Shown here: positions 36,726-45,293 of the stretch, in pieces | How positions within the stretch are numbered: position 1 is the stretch's first letter | Layout of the letters: each line of letters starts with the position of its first letter | Source of the DNA: Endozoicomonas sp. G2_2 | GTDB lineage: Bacteria > Pseudomonadota > Gammaproteobacteria > Nevskiales > Salinisphaeraceae | Assembly (NCBI RefSeq): GCF_017744135.1 | Contig: NZ_JAGHQU010000007.1 | Location: 153,308-217,307, forward strand | Direction of reading: 5' to 3' | DNA length: 64,000 nt | Translations under genes and position numbers: made by a program | Notes under the pieces: model-generated | Told to the model about the DNA's origin: nothing | What the model saw: only the letters and a program-made list of their open reading frames with translations | The model's database searches: none

Positions 36726-37088
36726 TCAGGTCACCCAGGCCTGGGCCGTGTCGCGGGCGTCGAAGCGAAACGTCTGGCATTCCATCTTCGGCGCCAGTTT
36801 GTCGATCACGGTGGTCGCGGTACGCACGCCCTCGACGTCGGTGACGACAGCAAGGCGGTCGAAGCGATCCCAGTGCTTGATCGCGTCCTTGAGCTCGTTG
36901 AATACGGTCGAGGCGCCCATGCCGCCGAGCGATTTGATCTCGATATACAGACGCAGCGTCTCGTGTTTTTGAAGCCGTGTTTCCAGGTCCGCGAGGACAT
37001 TCGCGAAATCCCGGGAATTGATCTCGCCATCGATCTCGAGCGGTACGACATGGTCGACATCGGGTTTGAAAGGGGCGATTCGAAGCAT
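36726..37088 (-). CDS. SpoIIAA-like STAS/CRAL-TRIO-type small protein
   Basis: A 120-residue protein resembling the SpoIIAA-like (DUF3478) family: LEIDGEINSRDFANVLADLE near 17-36, RLYIEIKSLGGMGAS near 46-60, WDRFDRLAVVTDVEGVRTA near 73-91, and a C-terminal AWV tail. The fold is a STAS-like domain, but family members lack a defined role. Start ATG 37088 was chosen because it opens the family homology; a frame reaching 37253 adds unrelated basic sequence. It ends 15 bp from the convergent desD. Confidence 0.75.
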   Translation of the reverse strand: MLRIAPFKPDVDHVVPLEIDGEINSRDFANVLADLETRLQKHETLRLYIEIKSLGGMGASTVFNELKDAIKHWDRFDRLAVVTDVEGVRTATTVIDKLAPKMECQTFRFDARDTAQAWVT

Positions 37089-37274
37089 TGGTTTCTGCAA
37101 GGTCGATGAATAAAGCGCCACGCTAACAGATGATTTTCGAGCGAGTCGCGACAGCCGCGTTGTCGTGACCGGGCGGCCGCCGTGGCGGCTTCTCCGGTGC
37201 GTGGTCGCCGTGCGCCGGGCAGGGTTCACGCGTTCGTTCGCGGTTACGCACACAGCTGCGCTATGGTCGAAACC

Positions 37275-38927
37275 ATGAGTGAAACGGCAATCGGGCGCTA
37301 TCTCCTCGACCGGCTTTCAGAGCTGGGTGTAGCGCATGTGTTCGGCGTGCCGGGCGATTACGTGCTCGGTTTCTACGATGAAATGGCGCATAGCGACGTC
37401 GCGCATATCGGCACCACGCGCGAGGACACGGCGGCCTTCGCGGCCGACGGCTATGCCCGCTGCAACGGCCTCGGCGCGCTGGCGGTGACCTATGGCGTGG
37501 GTGCGCTGAGCGTGGTCAATCCGGTGGCCGGCGCTTATGCGGAATCCGCCCCGGTGGTGGTGATCAGCGGCGCGCCGGGGACCAACGAGATCCAGAACGA
37601 CCCGATGTTGCATCATCGCTTCGGGCCGTTCACCTTCCAGCGCGAGATCCTCGAACGTATCACCTGTGCGACCGCCGTGATCGACGATCCGGTACTTGCC
37701 TTTCGCCAGATCGACCGCGCGCTCGCTGCGGCGCTGCGTCACCGCAAGCCGGTGTATATCGAGCTGCCGCGCGACCTGGTCGAACAGCCGGGCGTCACCG
37801 TCGCCGCGCCGCCCGACGAACAGCTGGAAACCCGCGACGAGGCCGCCCTGGCCGAAGCGGTCGCCGAGACCGCGGAGCTGCTGGCGCGCTCGAAATCGCC
37901 GGTGGTCATTGCCGGGGTGGAAATTCACCGCCGCGGTCTGCAGCAGCCACTGCTGGATTTCATCGAACAGACGAATCTGCCGATCGCGGCCACGCTGACC
38001 GGCAAGTCGGTGATTCGCGAACGCCATCCGAACTATCTGGGCATCTATAGCGGCGCGCTCAGCAACGACGACGCCCGCCGCGTGGTCGAGGATTCCGACT
38101 GCATTCTCATGCTCGGCATGACGCTCAACGATATCGATACCGGCGGCTACACCATCCAGCTCAACCCGCAGCAGATGATCCGTGCGACCCAGGGCGAGGT
38201 GTTCATTCGTCATCATCGTTACCCCGGCGCGCCGCTCGGCGATTTCCTCGGTCGCCTGAGCCGCGACGCCCGGCCGCGAAACGAGGCGCTTCCCGCGTTC
38301 ACCACCGGCCCGCAGGCAACGAACTTTCCGGAGAAGGACCGTGGGATGACCATCGCGCGGCTGATCGGCCGTCTCAACGCCATGCTCACGCCGGACATGA
38401 TGGTGGTCTGCGACACCGGCGACTGCCTGTTTGCCGGTGTCGAGCTGCGCGTGCACGACCAGACCGAGTTCCTGGCCTCCGGTTATTACACGACCATGGG
38501 CTATGCCGTGCCGGCCGCCCTCGGTGCGCAGATCGCCCGACCGCAGCGGCGCGCGCTGATCCTGGTCGGCGACGGCGCCTTCCAGATGACCGGCACCGAG
38601 CTGGTTAGCCACTGCCGCCAGGGCCTGGCGCCGATCGTGATCGTGTTCAACAACCGCGGCTATTCCACCGAGCGTTTCATCCTCGACGGCCCGTTCAACG
38701 ATATTCCCGAATGGCAGTTTCATCGTCTCGGCGAGCTGTTCGGTCCGCTCGACGGCTACGACGCGCCGAACGAATGCGCCTTCGAAGAAGCGCTGACCGC
38801 GGCGGTGGCCAACACCGAGACCGCCAGCATCATCAACGTACGCCTGGAGCCGCGCGATGCCTCGCCGGCCATGCAGCGCCTCGGCGCGCATCTGAAATCA
38901 CGGCTCGGCCGCGACGATGACGCCTGA
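37275..38927 (+). CDS. Thiamine-diphosphate-dependent 2-oxoacid decarboxylase (indolepyruvate/pyruvate decarboxylase family)
   Basis: Cytoplasmic enzyme decarboxylating 2-oxo acids to aldehydes, 550 residues. HVFGVPGDYVLGFYDEM (near 20-36) and the glutamate in TREDTAAFAADGYAR (near 48-62) form the activation site. The ThDP/Mg motif GDGAFQMTGTELVSH...FNNRGYS (about 433-465) is complete. It resembles IpdC/phenylpyruvate decarboxylases rather than acetolactate synthase. An in-frame ATG at 37263 adds four residues. It is followed 30 bp later by a cyclodeaminase-like gene. Confidence 0.88.
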   Translation: MSETAIGRYLLDRLSELGVAHVFGVPGDYVLGFYDEMAHSDVAHIGTTREDTAAFAADGYARCNGLGALAVTYGVGALSVVNPVAGAYAESAPVVVISGAPGTNEIQNDPMLHHRFGPFTFQREILERITCATAVIDDPVLAFRQIDRALAAALRHRKPVYIELPRDLVEQPGVTVAAPPDEQLETRDEAALAEAVAETAELLARSKSPVVIAGVEIHRRGLQQPLLDFIEQTNLPIAATLTGKSVIRERHPNYLGIYSGALSNDDARRVVEDSDCILMLGMTLNDIDTGGYTIQLNPQQMIRATQGEVFIRHHRYPGAPLGDFLGRLSRDARPRNEALPAFTTGPQATNFPEKDRGMTIARLIGRLNAMLTPDMMVVCDTGDCLFAGVELRVHDQTEFLASGYYTTMGYAVPAALGAQIARPQRRALILVGDGAFQMTGTELVSHCRQGLAPIVIVFNNRGYSTERFILDGPFNDIPEWQFHRLGELFGPLDGYDAPNECAFEEALTAAVANTETASIINVRLEPRDASPAMQRLGAHLKSRLGRDDDA

Positions 38928-38957
38928 ATCGTCGATCGCCCCAAAACGCGGGCTCGC

Positions 38958-39557
38958 ATGAGCATGAATGAAAGCCTGGCGGCGATGACGCTCGGCGAAT
39001 TTCGCGACGATATCGAGTCACGCGCCATGCCCGGCTGCGGTGCGGTGGCAGCAAACGCCGCGGCGAACGGTCTGTCGCTGGCGCTCAAGGGGCTGCGGCT
39101 TTCCAAACCGCGGGACGGTTCGCAGACACACGCCAATCTGATCGAGCGGGCAGACGTCCTGATCGACGAACTGGGCGGCTATGCCGACGAGGATGTCGCG
39201 GCCTTCCAGGCCTATCTCGCCGCGCGCAAGCAGGCGGGCGAGGACGAGCACAGCGATGCCCTGGACGCAGCGATCGAACGTATCAATCAGGTGCCGCTCG
39301 CCACGGCCCGCGCCTGCCGACGCGCCCTGGAACTGACCCTGGAAGCAAACGACCATACCCGGGCCGCCCTGCAGAGTGATACCCGTGCCGGCGCGCAGCT
39401 GTTGCATGCCGGGCTGTGCATGGTCCTGCTCAACGTGGATGCCAATATCGACGGCCTCGATGACGAGGCCGAGCAAGCGCAGTTGCGCGAGGAACGCCAC
39501 GAGCTGCAGCGTCGGGCCGACGCCTTGTTGGCGCGTCTGGCGGACGCGTCGAACTGA
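38958..39557 (+). CDS. Cyclodeaminase/cyclohydrolase family protein (FTCD C-terminal domain-like)
   Basis: A 199-residue all-helical protein matching the stand-alone formimidoyltetrahydrofolate-cyclodeaminase-like family. MNESLAAMTLGEFRDDIESRAMPGCGAVAANAAANGLSLAL forms the conserved N-terminus (glycine/alanine helix near 26-42). ADEDVAAFQAYLAA and a QLLHAGLCMVLLNVDANI segment follow. Some members act in one-carbon or formamidase metabolism. No folate or histidine-degradation gene is adjacent, so the function is open. Start ATG is at 38958 or 38964. Confidence 0.78.
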   Translation: MSMNESLAAMTLGEFRDDIESRAMPGCGAVAANAAANGLSLALKGLRLSKPRDGSQTHANLIERADVLIDELGGYADEDVAAFQAYLAARKQAGEDEHSDALDAAIERINQVPLATARACRRALELTLEANDHTRAALQSDTRAGAQLLHAGLCMVLLNVDANIDGLDDEAEQAQLREERHELQRRADALLARLADASN

Positions 39558-39608
39558 ACGATCGCGCGGCTGGCCGTCGCCAGATCGCGCAGCATGCTCG
39601 ACTCGGAC

Positions 39609-40484
39609 TTAAGTGGTCGAACGCGGCCCGCGGCTGGCGATGCCGACACCCGCCGCTGCGACCACCATGCCCGCGATCTGCAGCGCGTCGAGCGTTTCGC
39701 CGAACAGCAGATAGGCGAATACGGCCACAACAGGCGGCACCAGATAGAACAGCGATGCCACGCTGGCAACCGACCCGCGGCGGATGAGAAACAACAGCAG
39801 CGAGATCGCGCCGACCGACAAGCCAAGCGACGACCAGAGCAGGCCGACCCAGTTCTGCCAGACCATCTCGAAACGGCCGGTTTCGGTCAGCAGCGCGATT
39901 GGAATCGTCACTATCGCCGCGCCGGTGAACTGCACCGCGGCGTTGGTGCGTATGTCGGCCGCCGCGCCGGTGCGCTTCTGCCAGATCGTGCCCAGCGTGA
40001 TGCCGAGCATGGCGGCGAACACGGCGACAAGCGGCCCTGCCGCAACGTCGGCAACGTCCACCGCGAGCCGCGGTTCGAGTACAAGCAGGGCGCCGCCGAA
40101 GCCGAGCAAGATGCCGATCCACTTGCGCAGGCCCACGGTTTCACCGAGCAACGGAAAGGCGAGCAGGGCGGTCAGCAGCGGTTGCAGGCCGACCACGAGC
40201 GCGGCAATGCCCGCCGGCAGCCCGTGACTGACCGCCCAGAACACACCACCCAGATAAATGCCCTGCAGCAATACGCCGGCGGCCAGCGCATTGGCCCAGG
40301 CCCGAGCGCCGCGCGGCCAGGGCGCACCCACCGTTGCGGCAATCGCCACGAAGGCCGCCACCGTGAGCAGATAGCGGTAGCAAAGAAAGGTCAGCGGATC
40401 CGAATGGGGTACTACCAGCCGCGCGGCGATGAAGCCCGTCGACCAGATCAGCACGAAGAACAGCGGCAGCAGGCGTTCGAGCAT
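39609..40484 (-). CDS. EamA/DMT-family permease
   Basis: Inner-membrane drug/metabolite transporter with two EamA repeats and about 10 helices, 291 residues: LPLFFVLIWSTGFIAARL at the start, GIAALVVGLQPLLTALLAF near 95-113, and LFYLVPPVVAVFAYLLFGE near 245-263. The substrate (amino acid, metabolite or drug efflux) is not deducible. ATG 40484 begins the first membrane helix; longer frames lack homology. Confidence 0.88.
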   Translation of the reverse strand: MLERLLPLFFVLIWSTGFIAARLVVPHSDPLTFLCYRYLLTVAAFVAIAATVGAPWPRGARAWANALAAGVLLQGIYLGGVFWAVSHGLPAGIAALVVGLQPLLTALLAFPLLGETVGLRKWIGILLGFGGALLVLEPRLAVDVADVAAGPLVAVFAAMLGITLGTIWQKRTGAAADIRTNAAVQFTGAAIVTIPIALLTETGRFEMVWQNWVGLLWSSLGLSVGAISLLLFLIRRGSVASVASLFYLVPPVVAVFAYLLFGETLDALQIAGMVVAAAGVGIASRGPRSTT

Positions 40485-40539
40485 TATCGGTGCGCCGCCG
40501 GAATGCGTTCCGCGGCGCACGCGTCGGCCTGGTTTCTCA

Positions 40540-41790
40540 TCAGTCCTTGCCGGCGCTGGTCGCCCAATTGGGCATGAGGTCGTTGCTGGGCTGCTCCTTG
40601 TCGAGCAGCTTGCGCGCGGTCTCCACACCGGCGATGGGCAGGCCGGCGGGGTCGAGCTTGCCGATCTGCACCAGCAGCGACGCCTGGTCCCAGTAGATAT
40701 GTTCGTTGTATAGCTTGTCGCCGCGGAAGGCGACGATCACCACGAACGGGATTTCGACGTACTTGCCGGTCGGTTCGATGCCGGGCAGCAGCCAGTCGAT
40801 CTCGCAGTCGTGGGTGAAGCAGAGCACGAACTCGTCGACCATGCGATCGACGCCGACGGTGCGCGAGATCGGTTTCATCTGCAGATCGGCCGGGTTCTTC
40901 GGAATGAAATGGTGCTTGTAGAAGCGCTTGAGGTTTTCGTAGCCGGTGCCGCCGGTCATGGTCGGCACGTGGTTCACATACGGCTCGGCGACCATGGTTT
41001 TCATGGTCTCGTCCACGTCGCGGGCGGCGAACTCCAGCTCGAAATGATGGTCGGCGAGGGCGGCCAGATCGTAATGCGGCCCCAGGGCTGCGCGCAGCAC
41101 GGCCAGCGTGCGCGTATGCGCCAGCCGCGCCGCGCCGGGGTTGTAGTGGTCGTTGCCCCAGCGGGTGAACGCGTGATCGGCGTTGTCGTAGACGAAGATC
41201 TGCACGTCGTCACGACCGTCGAAGGCCGCGCGGATTTTCTCGATCGTCGCCGGCGGCGAGAACTTGTCGTGCCCGCCGAAATGCAGCGCCATCGGGCAGC
41301 GAATCCGATCGGCCAGATCGAGCGCATCGTCGATGCCGACGCCGTAATAGCCCACCGCGGCATCGACATCGCAATGCGCCGCCGCGAGATAGGCGAGTTT
41401 GCCGCCCAGGCAGAAGCCGACAACGCCCACACCGCCGGCGCTGTCGTCGGCCACTACGGCGTCCATCCTGCGAGCGGCCGTGACGGTCGCGCCGATATCG
41501 GCGACCGTTCGATCCACGTCCAGCCGCTGGAAATAGTCGAAGGCCTGTTCGAAATCGGCCGGCTCGTAGCCGAGTTCGATGCCGGCCGCGAACTGGTGGA
41601 ACAGGTCCGGCGCGATCGCGACATAGCCTTCCTCGGCATAGAAGTCGCAGACCTCGCGGATGTGCCTGTTCACGCCGAAGATTTCCTGCAGCACGATCAC
41701 CGCGGGTCCGTAACCGCACTCGGGCAGGGCGCGATAAGCGTCGAAACGGCTGCCATCCGGCGCGTCGAGGGTAATCGTGTCGACGGTCAT
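40540..41790 (-). CDS. Dienelactone-hydrolase domain fused to a SnoaL/NTF2-like domain
   Basis: A 416-residue two-domain protein. Residues 1-245 are a dienelactone hydrolase: VIVLQEIFGVNRHIREVCDFYAEEGYVAIAPDLF (near 31-65), the nucleophile cysteine in VGFCLGGKLAY (near 120), and Asp/His in DNADHAFTRWGNDHYN. Residues about 265-416 form a SnoaL/NTF2-like domain (HHFELEFAARDVDETMKTM...EIPFVVIVAFRGDKLYNEHIYWDQAS). Such fusions are annotated as carboxymethylenebutenolidase-like. No catechol-degradation genes are nearby, so the substrate is uncertain. Confidence 0.82.
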   Translation of the reverse strand: MTVDTITLDAPDGSRFDAYRALPECGYGPAVIVLQEIFGVNRHIREVCDFYAEEGYVAIAPDLFHQFAAGIELGYEPADFEQAFDYFQRLDVDRTVADIGATVTAARRMDAVVADDSAGGVGVVGFCLGGKLAYLAAAHCDVDAAVGYYGVGIDDALDLADRIRCPMALHFGGHDKFSPPATIEKIRAAFDGRDDVQIFVYDNADHAFTRWGNDHYNPGAARLAHTRTLAVLRAALGPHYDLAALADHHFELEFAARDVDETMKTMVAEPYVNHVPTMTGGTGYENLKRFYKHHFIPKNPADLQMKPISRTVGVDRMVDEFVLCFTHDCEIDWLLPGIEPTGKYVEIPFVVIVAFRGDKLYNEHIYWDQASLLVQIGKLDPAGLPIAGVETARKLLDKEQPSNDLMPNWATSAGKD

Positions 41791-41843
41791 GCGAATTCTC
41801 TTGGTGGGGCGTGTTGTCGTTTCATTCGAGCCCGCGTTGGAGT

Positions 41844-42034
41844 CCAAAAATTGCGTCAGACAAGGCGCGAGTCGCTGATCGTGGCGTGCCACGAACAAGA
41901 GTCGCAACGCGGTATGGCGCAATTTTTGGCCCAACCCTTCGGGGCGACGGTCATTGAGCCGCAATACGGTGTTGTCGCGCGCTACTGTAGCTCGCTACAC
42001 CACGCGCACGGCGCCTAGTCTTGCGGCTCAATGA
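41844..42034. repeat. Double stem-loop intergenic element (about 190 bp)
   Basis: Two long inverted repeats stand side by side. CCAAAAATTGCG (41844-41855) pairs with CGCAATTTTTGG (41918-41929), enclosing TCGTGG/CCACGA (41879-41894). TCATTGAGCCGCAA (41951-41964) pairs with TTGCGGCTCAATGA (42021-42034), enclosing TGTAG/CTACA (41986-41999). All outer arms are perfect over 12-14 bp. There is no coding frame. The structure suggests a REP/MITE-like palindromic repeat, but only one copy is in the window. Confidence 0.65.
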
Positions 42035-42145
42035 TCGTCGGCGCGGGTTCGTATGAAGCGGCAACACGCCCCTATACAACGGCGCCGCATTATCTAGGCC
42101 CGCTGGCGTTGGTGCAAAGGATCGATTCCGATGGTCTGGTCTCGA

Positions 42146-42196
42146 TAACCGGTTACCAAATGATCATAAAATAGCTTAAAGTGACCATATGATCAC
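42146..42196. promoter_or_regulatory. Operator region of the Xre/RES toxin-antitoxin pair
   Basis: TAACCGGTTA (42146-42155) is a perfect palindrome, TGATCA sits at 42161-42166, and GTGACCATATGATCAC (42181-42196) is a 16 bp palindrome with one mismatched pair. The cluster ends 17 bp before the antitoxin ATG in a locally AT-rich stretch, suiting autoregulation by the antitoxin. Confidence 0.55.
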
Positions 42197-42213
42197 TAAA
42201 CAGGGTCGATACC

Positions 42214-42639
42214 ATGGCTTCACAAACCGCTGAACGACTCGATACGCGTGCCGATATCCACGATGCGCAGCTGCGTCGACGGATGAGTCCGGGCGCGCTC
42301 CGGACCTGGTTCGGCATCGCGAAGCACTGGGCGCTCACCGACGTTCAGGCGGCGCGGCTGCTGGGTACGCCCGCCAGCACCTATCGACGCTGGAAGCGCC
42401 GGCCCGATGTCACGCTCGATGTCGGCCAGATCGAGCGCTTGTCGCTGCTGCTGGGTATCTACAAGGGGCTGGAGATGCTGCTGCCGCGGGCCGATGCAGC
42501 CGATGCGTGGGTCAAGCGACCGAACAGCAATCCGATCTTCGGCGGCGCGACGCCGCTGGAGCGCATGCTCGCCGGCCATATCGAGGATCTCGCGATCGTG
42601 CGCCGCCATCTCGACGCCGAGCGCGGCGGCTGGGCATGA
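42214..42639 (+). CDS. Xre/MbcA/ParS-type antitoxin
   Basis: A 141-residue antitoxin. The N-terminal helix-turn-helix-like part includes ALTDVQAARLLGTPASTYRRWKRRPDVTLD (about 46-75). The C-terminal DUF2384 toxin-binding domain contains LGIYKGLEMLLPR and NSNPIFGGATPLERML (about 105-120). It binds and neutralises the RES toxin encoded next and represses its own promoter. Its stop overlaps the toxin ATG (ATGA), the usual coupled arrangement. Confidence 0.88.
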   Translation: MASQTAERLDTRADIHDAQLRRRMSPGALRTWFGIAKHWALTDVQAARLLGTPASTYRRWKRRPDVTLDVGQIERLSLLLGIYKGLEMLLPRADAADAWVKRPNSNPIFGGATPLERMLAGHIEDLAIVRRHLDAERGGWA

Positions 42640-43349
42640 CACGCCCGTGCCCCGACGATTTTCCCGCCACACGGGTCGACTGGCGGCCGGGCCACCGCAT
42701 CGTGCCGTCGCGTTTCCCGCCGCGCGGTCTGTTCGACCGGGTGGCCGATCCGGCCGATCTGGACGCCACGATCGCGGTCGAATCGCTCACCAACGATCGC
42801 CTGCGCGACGAAGTGGGCGACCTGTCGCTGGTACCACGTGACGAACGACTGGCCGGGCCGGGTACGACGCCGATCATGGCCGCATTCACGCATCTCAACC
42901 CGGCCGGTTCGCGTTTCTCGGACGGCCGCTTCGGCGTGTTCTATGCTGCCCACGACGAAACAACCGCGGTGCGCGAGACCGTGTTTCATCGCGAGCGCTT
43001 TCTCGCCGACAGCGCGCAGCCGCCGATGACCGTCGAGATGCGGGTTTACCACGTCGACGTGACCGGCACGCTGCGCGATCTGCGCGCGGATATCGCCGCG
43101 GCACAGCCGCTACTCCACGCCGACGATTACCGGGCCGCGCAGGCGTTCGGCGGTGCCGAGCGCGCCGCGGGTAGCCACGGCATCGTCTATCCGAGCGTGC
43201 GCGACCCGCACGGCGAATGTGTGGCGATATTTCGCCCGCATGTCTTGGCGCCTGCGGTACAGGGCCGGCATTTCGGCTATATCTGGAACGGCGAGCAGAT
43301 CACCGACGTGGTCACCCTCGGCGAAAGCGGCATCGCGCCGCACGGGTGA
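42636..43349 (+). CDS. RES-domain toxin (NAD+-degrading)
   Basis: A 237-residue RES-family protein. Characterised members break down NAD+ by phosphorolysis and stop growth. Conserved arginine/tyrosine/glutamate positions are visible: HRIVPSRFPP (near 20), GRFGVFYAAHDETTAVRETVFHRERF (about 98-123) and GSHGIVYPSVRDPHGECVAIF (about 180-200). It is translationally coupled to the antitoxin. The 43,350-43,371 gap to the convergent response regulator gene contains no clear terminator. Confidence 0.9.
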   Translation: MTRPCPDDFPATRVDWRPGHRIVPSRFPPRGLFDRVADPADLDATIAVESLTNDRLRDEVGDLSLVPRDERLAGPGTTPIMAAFTHLNPAGSRFSDGRFGVFYAAHDETTAVRETVFHRERFLADSAQPPMTVEMRVYHVDVTGTLRDLRADIAAAQPLLHADDYRAAQAFGGAERAAGSHGIVYPSVRDPHGECVAIFRPHVLAPAVQGRHFGYIWNGEQITDVVTLGESGIAPHG

Positions 43350-43371
43350 GTTCTAAAAAAACCGGCGATTG

Positions 43372-43932
43372 CTAGAACTTCACCGGCCGTTTGTCGAGTT
43401 TGCGTTGCAGGGTGCGCCGGTGCAGGCCGAGGCTGCGCGCGGCTTCCGAGATGTTGCCGTCGTGTTCGGCGAGCACGCGCTGGATATGCTCCCATTCCAG
43501 CCGCTTGAGCGACATGCGCTGACCGGGCGCCTCGACTGCGGGCTCTGCCGCGTCGTCGCCGTGGCCGCTCAATGCCGCGATCACCGCGGGCGCGTCCACC
43601 GGCTTGGCGAGATAGTCGGCCGCGCCGCGCTGAATCGCGGCGACCGTCGTGGCAATGCTCGCGTAGCCCGTGAGTACGGTGATGCGCAAGCCCGGCGCGG
43701 CGTCGAGCAGAGGCGCAATCAGTGCCAGGCCCGAGGTCTCGCAGTTCAGGTTGAGGTCGAGCAGCGCATGGGTCGGCGCCCAGGCGGTGGCGCGCTCGAT
43801 CGCGGCGTCCGGCGTGTGCACCACGACGACCTCGAGCCCGCGCCGCCGCAGCGCGCGGGCGAGAATATCGGCGAAGGTCGCGTCGTCATCGACCAGCAAA
43901 ACACGCATGGCGCGCGTGGTCGTGGCGCTCAT
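43372..43932 (-). CDS. RegA/PrrA/ActR-family response regulator
   Basis: A 186-residue DNA-binding regulator: receiver domain with VLLVDDDATFAD (11-22), phospho-acceptor Asp in HALLDLNLNCETSG near 60 and Lys in DYLAKPVDA near 110; a short linker; then a Fis-like helix-turn-helix (GNISEAARSLGLHRRTLQRKL, about 160-180). This compact build is typical of RegA/PrrA, which control redox-dependent genes. It overlaps the kinase gene by 4 bp (ATGA). Confidence 0.88.
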   Translation of the reverse strand: MSATTTRAMRVLLVDDDATFADILARALRRRGLEVVVVHTPDAAIERATAWAPTHALLDLNLNCETSGLALIAPLLDAAPGLRITVLTGYASIATTVAAIQRGAADYLAKPVDAPAVIAALSGHGDDAAEPAVEAPGQRMSLKRLEWEHIQRVLAEHDGNISEAARSLGLHRRTLQRKLDKRPVKF

Positions 43933-45197
43933 GTCGACGCCGCAGCCGCGTCGAGCGGCAGGCTCAACCGGGTGCGCGTACCGCCGCCGTCACGGCGCCG
44001 CAGGCTGACTTCGCCGCCGATTCGTTCGAGGCTCACATGCGACAGAATCAGGCCGAGACCCTTGCCGTCGGGCTTGGTCGAGAAGCGCAGCCGGCCGGCG
44101 CGCGCGGTATCGGCATCCGCAATGCCCGGGCCGTCGTCGTCGATCACGACCTCGAGCATGTCCTGTGCGCGCGCCGCGCCCACCGCGATGCACGCCGAGC
44201 CGTTCGCAAGCGAGGCGTCCGCCGCGTTGTTGAGCAGGTTGATCAGCGACTGGCCGAGCGCGGTTTCGTCGCGCATGCGCGTCGTGCCGAGCGCGGGTTC
44301 GATGGCCAGGCGGGCCCGAACGTCGGGGCGCATGAGGCGCCAGCGGTCGATGATCGACTGCAGCCACGGCGCCAGTTCGACGGTACGCGGTTCGCTTTCG
44401 CCGGCCTGATTCGCCGCGCCGAGCAAATGGGTGATCTGGCGTTTGCAGAGTGTGATCTGGCGATCGAGAACGGCAAGATCCGCGTCGAGTTCGGGGTCGT
44501 CGGCACGGCTGTCGCGCAGCTCCGAGACGACGACCGCCATGGTCGACAGCGGCGTACCCAGTTCGTGGGCCGCGCCGGCCGCGAGCGTGCCGAGGGCAGT
44601 AATCTGTTCGTTGCGCAGCATCTGTTCGCGGGCCTCGGCCAGTGACTGATCGCGTCGGCGCACGGTGGCGGCCATGCCGGTCACGAACACGACGAGCAGC
44701 GCAGCCGACACCATGAAAGTGGCCCACATGCCCAGCACGTGCATGGTGAAACCGCCGTGGGCCGTATGCGGCGGCACGAGAAACTGCAGCAGCAGGGCGG
44801 TGTAGGCGAGGGCCGCGAGCAGCGCGATCGCCCACGCCTGCGCGCGCTGCAGGCTCGCCGCCGCGATCGCGATCGGCAGCAGATAAAGCGATACGAAGGG
44901 GCTGGACGAGCCGCCGGCGCAATACAGCAGCGCGGTCAGGGCCAGCGTATCCAGCACGAGATGGCCGAACAGCTCGGCCTCGGTTGCCGGGCGTGGCCGG
45001 CGCAGACTCCAACCGATGGCGGCATTCGCCGTGGCGAGCGCCGCGGTTACGGCCAGAAGCGGCGCCGGCTCGATTGCGAGTGCCGGCAGCCAGGCCGCCG
45101 CGGCGACTGCCAAGAGCACGAACACGACCGCGCCCCAGCGCAGGCGATGCAGCCAGGTCAGGAGTTTGACGGGTGTGAGTCGGGAAACGGCCTGCAT
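43929..45197 (-). CDS. RegB/PrrB-like redox-sensing histidine kinase
   Basis: A 422-residue membrane kinase with six predicted transmembrane helices (about 20-185). A CAGGSSSPF motif sits near residue 110, corresponding to the quinone-binding GGxxNPF of RegB but with Ser for Asn. The H-box is AAGAAHELGTPLSTMAVV near 215-232, N-box LLNNAADASL near 322, and G-box DDDGPGIADAD. Partner of the adjacent RegA-like regulator. ATG 45197 was preferred to a 29-residue extension without family similarity. RegBA systems respond to the state of the quinone pool. Confidence 0.87.
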   Translation of the reverse strand: MQAVSRLTPVKLLTWLHRLRWGAVVFVLLAVAAAAWLPALAIEPAPLLAVTAALATANAAIGWSLRRPRPATEAELFGHLVLDTLALTALLYCAGGSSSPFVSLYLLPIAIAAASLQRAQAWAIALLAALAYTALLLQFLVPPHTAHGGFTMHVLGMWATFMVSAALLVVFVTGMAATVRRRDQSLAEAREQMLRNEQITALGTLAAGAAHELGTPLSTMAVVVSELRDSRADDPELDADLAVLDRQITLCKRQITHLLGAANQAGESEPRTVELAPWLQSIIDRWRLMRPDVRARLAIEPALGTTRMRDETALGQSLINLLNNAADASLANGSACIAVGAARAQDMLEVVIDDDGPGIADADTARAGRLRFSTKPDGKGLGLILSHVSLERIGGEVSLRRRDGGGTRTRLSLPLDAAAAST

Positions 45198-45293
45198 GGC
45201 AATTGAAGACGAATCAGACGCGCAGGATACCGTTGCTGCGGCCTGCGCCGGTATCGCCGCGACGAAATGTCGCAGCCCTGCCATGGGCGTCGA

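Noticed and set aside
37089..37253. N-terminal extension of the SpoIIAA-like protein
   Set aside because: The added residues are basic and unlike the family, and ATG 37088 opens the conserved domain.
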